From Polyangiaceae bacterium (GTDB lineage Bacteria; Myxococcota_A; Polyangia; Polyangiales; Polyangiaceae), in the NCBI GenBank assembly GCA_025936045.1, contig JAICUB010000007.1:120787-184786 (forward strand): 64,000 nt of DNA, read 5' to 3'. Positions within the stretch are counted from its first letter, which is position 1; the number at the start of each line of letters is the position of its first letter. Positions 41,200 to 47,720 of the stretch are shown here, in pieces. Made by a program: the position numbers and the translations under genes. Under the pieces are notes generated by a model. The model did not search any database. It was given only the letters and a program-made list of their open reading frames with translations, and was not told where the DNA came from.

Positions 41200-42920
41200 T
41201 CGGGCACGACCGTGCGCGCAAGCTCGCTGCGCCGGCGCTCCTCTTCGCATTGAGCGCGTGCGGCTGCGGGACGGACGTCGCGCAAACCGCCGTGCGCGGC
41301 GCCGAGCTCCCGGAGCCGCTCGATTGCAGCCCGCCGTCCGTCCCCGCGAGGCTGCCGGACGACAACCATTTCGGCGGCGGAGCGAGCGCGAGCAATTGGG
41401 AGCTCGCGACCGGGGCCTACGGTCCGGATCAGGGGCCCGGCATCGGCGTGGCCGCGCTCGACGCGTATCGACTCTTCGTGAACGGCCACCTGCTCGCGAC
41501 GGGCACGGCTTCGCTCGTACCGACGTTCGTGCCGCTCACGCTCTTGCCCGGCGACAACGTGATCGCCGTCGTCGTCTCGGCCGAAGCTCGCCCGCCGGCT
41601 CTGCTCGCGGAACTGGACGAGCTCGAACGCACCTACGGCTCGGACGCGCACTGGAAAGTGACCACGAACCCGCCGCTGGATTTCGCGGAGCCGAGCTCGG
41701 ACGACACGCTGTGGGACTCAGCCATCGATCGCGGTGCGCCCGAGGCGAGCCCGGGCTGCGCGGTCGACGCCGGGTTGCCCTCGGGCGCGGACGCCCACTT
41801 CATCAGCACGGCGGGCCCCGGAACGGCGGTATTTCGCCTGGACGTGCGCATCGCGCCCGTCGGTTTCGCCGCTGACACGACCGGCGGCGGCGACGCGGAG
41901 CCCGTCCTCGCTTCGACGCCGGACGAGCTGCTGAACGCCGTGAAATCGGACGATCCCAAGGTCGTTATCGTCCCTGAGGGTGTGCTCGACACGCGGCGCA
42001 CCGGCAGCGACGTGACCGAGACCGTCGCGTGTCCGACGCCCTGCTCCGATGACGCGAGCAAGCTCACTTACAATCTGCTCCCCGACGACAAGACGTGCGA
42101 CGTGGACACGGTGCCGGCGACGCGCGACGAGCGCCGCATCAAGCTCGGCTCGAACACGACCCTCGTCGGGCTCGGGCGCGGCGCGCTGCTCTTCGGTGGC
42201 TCGCTCGACATCGACGGCACGAAGAACGTCATCGTGCGAAACCTCGCGCTCTACGGCGTGAATCCGAAGCTCATCGAAGCGGGCGACGGCATCACCATCG
42301 ACGGCGCTGACGGCGTGTGGGTCGATCACGCCACGTTCAACCTCATCAGCGACGGGTTCATCGACTCGACGACGAGCTCACAGAACCTCACCTTCTCCTG
42401 GATCAAGAACGACGGCACCAATCTCGACGCTTGCAACGAGCGGCACCCGCGCTCGAACGAGCTTTCCGACACGACCGCGACGATTCACCACACGTTGTGG
42501 GAGCACGTGGACGGCCGCGCGCCGCTCTCCACCCACTCGAATTCGCGCGTGCACCTCTTCGACAACGTCGTGAACGACGACGTGGATTACGCCGTCGGCT
42601 CTTCCTGCGAGGCAGAGGTCCTGCTCGAAGAGAGCACGTTCGAGCACGTGAAGTACCCGACGGCGAAATTTCCGTGCACGGAGGGGTCCGCCGACTACGG
42701 TTTCATCGACGCCGCCGGCCACGGGAACGTCTACGGGCCGGACGTGGGGCGCCATCGCTTGGACGATACCGACGCCGCGGAGCCGGCCGACGCCGCCTCG
42801 GTCGCCCCGGTGACGTACCCCTACCTCCAGGCCCTCGACCCCGCGAGCAAGGCGAGCCTGCTCGTGCCGGTCTGGGCGGGCGCGGGGGGCCATTGGCCGT
42901 TACCATTGGCGGTGCCGTAA
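41196..42920 (+). CDS. Pectate lyase-like (PL1) lipoprotein
   Basis: 574 aa. Lipoprotein signal (APALLFALSACGCG), then a beta-sandwich-like N-terminal domain (about 45-220), and a PL1-type right-handed parallel beta helix (about 235-520): TTLVGLGRGALLFGGSLDID, KNVIVRNLALYGVN, DGITIDGADGVWVDHATFN, DGFIDSTTSSQNLTFSWIKN. PL1 lyases cleave pectate by beta-elimination with Ca2+; DHATF and DGxID are the expected metal-site region. TTG start overlaps the upstream stop, so it is probably under the ECF sigma / FecR pair. A carbohydrate-binding or adhesin role is an alternative. Confidence 0.85.
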   Translation: MIGHDRARKLAAPALLFALSACGCGTDVAQTAVRGAELPEPLDCSPPSVPARLPDDNHFGGGASASNWELATGAYGPDQGPGIGVAALDAYRLFVNGHLLATGTASLVPTFVPLTLLPGDNVIAVVVSAEARPPALLAELDELERTYGSDAHWKVTTNPPLDFAEPSSDDTLWDSAIDRGAPEASPGCAVDAGLPSGADAHFISTAGPGTAVFRLDVRIAPVGFAADTTGGGDAEPVLASTPDELLNAVKSDDPKVVIVPEGVLDTRRTGSDVTETVACPTPCSDDASKLTYNLLPDDKTCDVDTVPATRDERRIKLGSNTTLVGLGRGALLFGGSLDIDGTKNVIVRNLALYGVNPKLIEAGDGITIDGADGVWVDHATFNLISDGFIDSTTSSQNLTFSWIKNDGTNLDACNERHPRSNELSDTTATIHHTLWEHVDGRAPLSTHSNSRVHLFDNVVNDDVDYAVGSSCEAEVLLEESTFEHVKYPTAKFPCTEGSADYGFIDAAGHGNVYGPDVGRHRLDDTDAAEPADAASVAPVTYPYLQALDPASKASLLVPVWAGAGGHWPLPLAVP

Positions 42921-42995
42921 CGAAACGCGGCTTCCACCTACGTCGCAACGCGCCACGGTAACCCCGTGCCCGCGAGTGCCGTACTCAAACGAGCC

Positions 42996-44192
42996 ATGAA
43001 AATCCATCCCCTGCTGGCCGCTCTGCTGCTGCTCCTGCTCGCCACGGGTTGCACCCGGCGCCCGGAGCCGAGCATGGAAGCCCGAACGTCGGCCGGCGCG
43101 AGCGTGCCGGCGAGCCCCGCTGGCTCGGCGAGCGCTCACGGGGATATCGTCGGAGGAACCAGCATGAAAGACCGTGTTTTCACCAAGCCGAGCGACACCG
43201 AGCTCAGGAAGAAGCTCTCTCCGCTCGAGTACGAGGTCACCCAGCACGACGCGACGGAGCCGCCGTTCCAAAACCGATACTGGAACAATCACCAAGCCGG
43301 CCTCTACGTCGATTCCGCGACCGGAGAGCCGCTCTTCTCGTCGACCGACAAGTTCGACTCGGGCACCGGCTGGCCGAGCTTCACGCGCCCGATCGATCAG
43401 AAGCGCGTGCTCAGCAAGGACGACAGCACGCTCGGCATGCGTCGCACCGAAGTACGCTCGCGCGACGGCGACTCGCACCTCGGTCACGTCTTCGACGACG
43501 GACCCGGACCGACGGGGCTGCGCTACTGCATCAACTCCGCCTCGCTCCGCTTCATCCCGGTCGATGAGCTCGATGCCGAAGGTTACGGGGAGTACAAGGC
43601 GCTCTTCGGCAAGGGCACGGCCGCGCCGGCTGCCGCGCCGAGCGCGAACACCGACAACTCCTGCGTGCGGCCCGCTCCCGGTGAAAAGCCGGGCTGCTCG
43701 GCGACGCTCGAAACGGCGGTGCTCGCTGGCGGCTGCTTCTGGGGCATGGAGGAAATCCTACGCAAGGTGCCCGGGGTGCTCGAAACGGAAGTGGGCTATG
43801 CGGGCGGCTCCACGGCCCACCCGACGTACGAGCAGGTGAAGACGGGGCGCACCGGCCACGCCGAAGCGATCCGCATCACCTTCGATCCGTCGAAGCTCTC
43901 CTACGCCGACCTGCTCGAGCATTGGTTTTTCCGCATGCACGACCCGACGACGACCGATCGCCAAGGCAACGACGTGGGCACGCAGTATCGCTCTGCGATT
44001 TTCGTGACCTCGCCCGAGCAACGCAAGACCGCCGACGAGGTGAAGCAGCGCGTGAACGCGAGCGGCAAGTGGAAGCGGCCCATCGTCACCGAGATCGTGG
44101 ACGCGGGCGAGTTCACGCCCGCGGAGGACTACCACCAGGACTATCTCGAGAAGCACCCGGGCGGGTACACTTGCCATTACCTCCGTGACTGA
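42996..44192 (+). CDS. msrBA: MsrB-MsrA fusion lipoprotein (methionine sulfoxide reductase)
   Basis: 398 aa. Lipoprotein signal ([11 protein letters not shown]), an Ala/Ser linker, then an MsrB domain (about 65-205: [33 protein letters not shown], catalytic Cys in [11 protein letters not shown]), and an MsrA domain (about 235-395: [49 protein letters not shown]). It reduces both Met-R-O and Met-S-O in exported proteins. Domain order is B then A. The two CxxC zinc pairs usual in MsrB are absent ([21 protein letters not shown]). The start at ATG 42996 gives a clean signal; GTG 42966 is an alternative. Confidence 0.9.
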   Translation: MKIHPLLAALLLLLLATGCTRRPEPSMEARTSAGASVPASPAGSASAHGDIVGGTSMKDRVFTKPSDTELRKKLSPLEYEVTQHDATEPPFQNRYWNNHQAGLYVDSATGEPLFSSTDKFDSGTGWPSFTRPIDQKRVLSKDDSTLGMRRTEVRSRDGDSHLGHVFDDGPGPTGLRYCINSASLRFIPVDELDAEGYGEYKALFGKGTAAPAAAPSANTDNSCVRPAPGEKPGCSATLETAVLAGGCFWGMEEILRKVPGVLETEVGYAGGSTAHPTYEQVKTGRTGHAEAIRITFDPSKLSYADLLEHWFFRMHDPTTTDRQGNDVGTQYRSAIFVTSPEQRKTADEVKQRVNASGKWKRPIVTEIVDAGEFTPAEDYHQDYLEKHPGGYTCHYLRD

Positions 44193-44267
44193 GCGCGGCA
44201 GGACGCGCGACGTGCCCGAGGGGCTTGAGGCGATGCGCCCGATGGCGGATGCTCGGCGCGGCCCCCG

Positions 44268-44837
44268 GTGCGCACGGACGAAGAGCTGATGGCCGCGTAC
44301 GTCGCGGGTGACAAGGGCGCGTTTCGCACCCTGTTCGAGCGCCACGCGCCCGCGCTCGAGCGCGTTATGCAGCGCGAGCTCGCCGAGCGCGAGGAAGCGC
44401 GGGATCTGGTGCAGCAAGCGTTCCTGCAGCTCCACCGCGCGCGCCTCGATTTCGATCCGAAGCAGCGCCTCAAGCCCTGGCTCTACACCATCGCGCTCAA
44501 CCTGAAGCGCGAGCACTTCCGCAAGCGGCGCCGCCGGCCGGAGAGCCCCGACAGCGACCAAGCCGATCGCCAGCCGACGGCGCCGCGCGGCCAAGAGCAG
44601 ACCGAAGCGCGACGCTCGCTCGCCTGGGCGCTCGAACGCATCCCGGCCGATCAGCGCGAGGTGATCGAGCTGCATTGGCTCGGCGAGCTTTCGTTTCCCG
44701 AGCTCGCCGAAAGCATCGGGATCAGCGTGGCGGCGGCGAAAGTCCGCGCGCATCGCGGCTACGTGCGTTTGCGCGAGCTCTTGGGTGACGGCGCGCTACG
44801 AGCGACGGCGCAGCGCGGCGCGGAGAACACGCCGTGA
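44268..44837 (+). CDS. ECF sigma factor
   Basis: 189 aa. Region 2 (RTLFERHAPALERVMQREL, EEARDLVQQAFLQLHRARLD, LKPWLYTIALNLKREHFRKR) and region 4 (RIPADQREVIELHWLGELSF, IGISVAAAKVRAHRGYVRLR). GTG start. The stop overlaps by 4 bases the start of a zinc-type membrane anti-sigma gene, making a clear sigma / anti-sigma pair. Confidence 0.88.
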   Translation: MRTDEELMAAYVAGDKGAFRTLFERHAPALERVMQRELAEREEARDLVQQAFLQLHRARLDFDPKQRLKPWLYTIALNLKREHFRKRRRRPESPDSDQADRQPTAPRGQEQTEARRSLAWALERIPADQREVIELHWLGELSFPELAESIGISVAAAKVRAHRGYVRLRELLGDGALRATAQRGAENTP

Positions 44838-45616
44838 GCCGCGCGAGCTGCGAAGACGTGCGCGATGCGTTGCTCGCCGGACGCCCCGCGGAGCCCGAGC
44901 TCGTCGAGCACGCCGAAGAGTGCGCGCAGTGCGCCGAGCTCTTCGAAAGTGAAGCGGCGCTCGGACGCTCGCTCGCCACGGCCGGCTCCGAGGGCGCGCT
45001 CGACGCGGCGCTCTGGGGCGAGCTCGACCGCGAGCTCGGCGAAGAGACGGGCGCGCGCGCTTGGCTCCGGAGCCGCCCGACACGGCTCCGAACGGCGCTC
45101 GGGCTCGGCGGCGTGCTCTTCGTGGCGGCGCTCGGCTTGCACCATCTGCGTCCGAATTGGGGCGCGCTGTCGACGCCGGTGCTCGGCGCGTGGCTCTTTG
45201 CGTTCATCGGTGCGGCGGCGCTCGCCCTGCGCGGCGCGCTCCCGGTGCTCGGCGCCGCACACCCGCAAAAGCGCGCGCTGCTCGCGGCGGCGTTCGGCTT
45301 GCCGCTCCTCTACGGGGTCGGGGCCGCGCTGAGCTTCGGCGGCGCACCCTTCGTCGCGAACCCGTTCTTCACCAGCGCGCTCTCGTGTTTCCTCTACGGG
45401 ACGCTGCTTTCGTTGCCGCTCGTCGCGCTCGTCTGGTCGCTCGACTGCGGCGTGGGGTCGCGCGCGCGCGTGTTCGCCGGCGCCGCGGCGTGTGGGCTCG
45501 CCGCCAACGCCGCGCTCCTCCTGCACTGCCCCGCGACGGACCCGGCGCACCTGCTCGCCGGTCACGGCGCGATCGGCTTCTTCCTCGCGTTCGTCGCCTG
45601 GCTTTGCATGCGCTGA
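44834..45616 (+). CDS. Membrane anti-sigma factor with zinc-finger motif (NrsF/DUF1109-like)
   Basis: 260 aa. The cytoplasmic N-terminus carries H-x3-C-x2-C (VEHAEECAQCAELFESEAAL), the ZAS anti-sigma signature. Six hydrophobic helices follow (from LGGVLFVAALGLHHL to GAIGFFLAFVAWLCMR), as in NrsF-type multi-pass anti-sigma proteins. GTG start overlapping the ECF sigma stop. It presumably sequesters that sigma factor at the membrane and releases it on an envelope signal. A strong terminator hairpin follows. Confidence 0.85.
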   Translation: MSRASCEDVRDALLAGRPAEPELVEHAEECAQCAELFESEAALGRSLATAGSEGALDAALWGELDRELGEETGARAWLRSRPTRLRTALGLGGVLFVAALGLHHLRPNWGALSTPVLGAWLFAFIGAAALALRGALPVLGAAHPQKRALLAAAFGLPLLYGVGAALSFGGAPFVANPFFTSALSCFLYGTLLSLPLVALVWSLDCGVGSRARVFAGAAACGLAANAALLLHCPATDPAHLLAGHGAIGFFLAFVAWLCMR

Positions 45617-45623
45617 AAAGACG

Positions 45624-45660
45624 AAGGGCGCCGCGCGGTTCGTCCGCGCCGGCGCCCTTT
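45624..45660. terminator. Strong bidirectional terminator hairpin
   Basis: AAGGGCGCC...GGCGCCCTT stem, extended inward by partly paired CGCGCGG / CCGCG sequence, ending in TTT. It lies between the anti-sigma stop (45616) and the stop of the convergent GH12 gene (45680). One of the clearest terminators in the window. Confidence 0.75.
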
Positions 45661-45679
45661 CGCCATCCGGCGACTCAGC

Positions 45680-47470
45680 TCAGTTGATGCTGCACGAGTA
45701 CGAGTCGCTCGAGCCGCCGCTCGTCGCGTCGAAGAGCTCGAAGCCGGCTTCGACGGACAAGAGATCCCAGCTCGCGCTCCCGGTGCCGTGCGTGACGCCG
45801 TCCTTGAGGAAGGTCAGGAGATCGAAATCCGTGACGGGGGCCGTGCCCGGCGTCCGGCGGTAGGACACGGTGTGCCAGGAGCCGGTCGCGCCATACCAAA
45901 CCTCCCACGTCGTACCGGCCGCGCTGAACGTCCCGACCTTGTCGCCGATCGGGTTCGTCGTCACCTGGTTCGAGTAGTCGAGCCACACCATCACCTCGAG
46001 CGTGTTGCCGTCCGGGGCACTGATGCTCGGGCTCTGCGCCACCCACATGTCGTAGGAAACGTCCCACTTGTTGCCGCCGGGCGGCGTGAACGTCCAGCTG
46101 CTCTTCACGCTGCTGAGCGCGGAGATGGCCTTGACGCTGCTCGACGAGTACTGGCCGATCCAATTGCCCCAGTGCCAGCCGTCCACGATCGACGGGTAAG
46201 AGGCAGGCGAGTTGTTGTTGCTCTTGATGCTGCTCGTCATCACCTTCATCGAGGCGCAACCCGAGCCGTAGGCGCCGCTCACGCTCTGGGACCCGCTGCC
46301 GAGGTTGTTCACGTTGTTCTGATAGCCGAGGCCCGAGCTGCCGAGCGACGCGAGGCCGGTGTTGTTGCTGATGCTGCCGACGCTATTCGCGCTGCAGCCC
46401 GAGCCACCGCCGCCGCTACCTCCACTGCCGCCGCTCTCCATACCGTCGATGACGGGCTTGATGCTCGTCACGCACAGGTTGAACGGCTTGCCCGCGGCCA
46501 ATTGGTCGGTCGCGACCTGAAACTGCATGTCGTAAATCTTGCTCGGATCGGGCGGAGACGGATCGGTGCTCATCCAATCCGTCGGGATCACGGCCTTGTC
46601 GATCACGATCGTATCCACGCCGCTCAGCTTCAGCGTCGTGCCCCCCGGGTCGCCGCCCGTGATGAACGGCGCGATGGTGGTGCCGTCCGCAGTGGTCGTA
46701 AAGCCGATGCGCACCGGAGCGCCGCCCGTGTTGCCGGTCAGCGTCACGTCGAAGCCGGTGATGTTGCCGCAGCCGGCCTTGGTCGCGTCGAACGCGCCTT
46801 TGACCGAGCTCATGCCGCCGCTGTCGGCGAGGCTCAGCCCGATGCCGGCGCCCCAGTCCATCATATTGCCGGTGGTCGTGCCGGAGATGCACATACCGGG
46901 ACCGGGAGCGCCGGCCTGGAAAGGAGGCGTGTCCGCGACGCAGGCGGCGCCGTTGCACATCAGGGTTTTCGCGGTGTTGTCGTCCGCGTACCAGTAAAAC
47001 GCGCCCTGGATGCCGCAGGCGTCGCAGGTCTTATCGACCCAACCCGTCGAATCGATCGGGATGATGCTCTTGTCGGTGTTGCTGCAGGTGACCGTGCCGG
47101 CGCCGGCAGTGCCGCTCATGCCGCCCGTGCTCACGGTGCCGCCGGTGCCCGGAGCCGTGCCGCCGGTGCCCGGAGCCGTGCCGCCCGTGCCGGGAGCCGT
47201 GCCGCCCGTGCCGGGAGCCGTGCCGCCCGTGCCGGGAGCCGTGCCGCCCGTGCCGGGAGCCGTGCCACCCGTGCCCGGAGCCGTACCGCCCGTCCCCGGA
47301 GCCGTACCGCCCGTGCCGGGAGCCGTGCCACCCGTGCCCGTACCGCCGCTGCCCGTGCTCATGCCTCCGCTCGGGTGGAAGCTGGAGTCGTCGTCGCTCG
47401 GCGGATTGGAACTGGTACAGGCAACCACTGCGAGCGAACCGACCAGAAAGGGCAAGGCGGACTTGTGCAT
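45680..47470 (-). CDS. GH12-type glycoside hydrolase lipoprotein with heptapeptide repeats
   Basis: 596 aa. Lipoprotein signal (LVGSLAVVACTS), then a linker containing nine GTGGTAP-type heptads (about 45-115), a central beta-rich domain with four or more Cys (about 130-350) that may bind carbohydrate, a Gly/Ser linker, and a C-terminal GH12 domain (about 385-596): YDMWVAQSP, LEVMVWLDYSN with the nucleophile Glu, and LSVEAGFELFD with the acid/base Glu. GH12 enzymes are endo-glucanases or xyloglucanases. A clear AGGAG precedes the ATG. The heptads are encoded by a 21-bp tandem repeat. Confidence 0.82.
   Translation of the reverse strand: MHKSALPFLVGSLAVVACTSSNPPSDDDSSFHPSGGMSTGSGGTGTGGTAPGTGGTAPGTGGTAPGTGGTAPGTGGTAPGTGGTAPGTGGTAPGTGGTAPGTGGTAPGTGGTVSTGGMSGTAGAGTVTCSNTDKSIIPIDSTGWVDKTCDACGIQGAFYWYADDNTAKTLMCNGAACVADTPPFQAGAPGPGMCISGTTTGNMMDWGAGIGLSLADSGGMSSVKGAFDATKAGCGNITGFDVTLTGNTGGAPVRIGFTTTADGTTIAPFITGGDPGGTTLKLSGVDTIVIDKAVIPTDWMSTDPSPPDPSKIYDMQFQVATDQLAAGKPFNLCVTSIKPVIDGMESGGSGGSGGGGSGCSANSVGSISNNTGLASLGSSGLGYQNNVNNLGSGSQSVSGAYGSGCASMKVMTSSIKSNNNSPASYPSIVDGWHWGNWIGQYSSSSVKAISALSSVKSSWTFTPPGGNKWDVSYDMWVAQSPSISAPDGNTLEVMVWLDYSNQVTTNPIGDKVGTFSAAGTTWEVWYGATGSWHTVSYRRTPGTAPVTDFDLLTFLKDGVTHGTGSASWDLLSVEAGFELFDATSGGSSDSYSCSIN
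47140..47338 (-). repeat. 21-bp tandem repeat (VNTR) in GH12 linker
   Basis: About nine copies of a 21-bp unit, upper strand GCCGTGCCGCCCGTGCCGGG plus one base, with a few third-base differences. It encodes Gly-Thr-Gly-Gly-Thr-Ala-Pro. Units are multiples of seven codons, so copy-number change keeps the reading frame and alters only linker length. Confidence 0.9.
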
Positions 47471-47720
47471 GAGGACTCCTCGTGAACCGAAGGGTGAAAC
47501 GGGCGGGCGAAGTTAAACCGAACGCTCGAACCGAACGCCAGGTTTAAGTAGCCTCAATGCCTGGCATACAGGCGGCCGCGATGCCAGCCCACGTGCGATT
47601 TCTTCGGAAAAATCACGCCCAAACCGTCCTCGCTGAAGGAATCCGCCGGGACCGGTTCCAGATCGATCCGAGCCCATGCTGCTTCGCGCGATCGCGGCGG
47701 GCGGCGGCGGCCATGCGCGG
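47471..47720. other. Intergenic region upstream of GH12 gene
   Basis: 250 bases with no gene. It contains AACCGAACGC-like direct repeats near 47515-47540 and a small dyad GCCTG-N5-CAGGC at 47559-47573. Probably the promoter/operator region of the GH12 gene. No sigma-54 motif found. Confidence 0.4.

Noticed and set aside
47140..47338. Possible CRISPR-like array
   Set aside because: Units are contiguous without spacers and encode an in-frame heptapeptide, so it is a VNTR.
45788..47485. Plus-strand open frame with GSRAA/GARSRA repeats
   Set aside because: It is the complement of the GH12 gene and its 21-bp repeat; the opposite strand has signal peptide, ribosome site and catalytic motifs.
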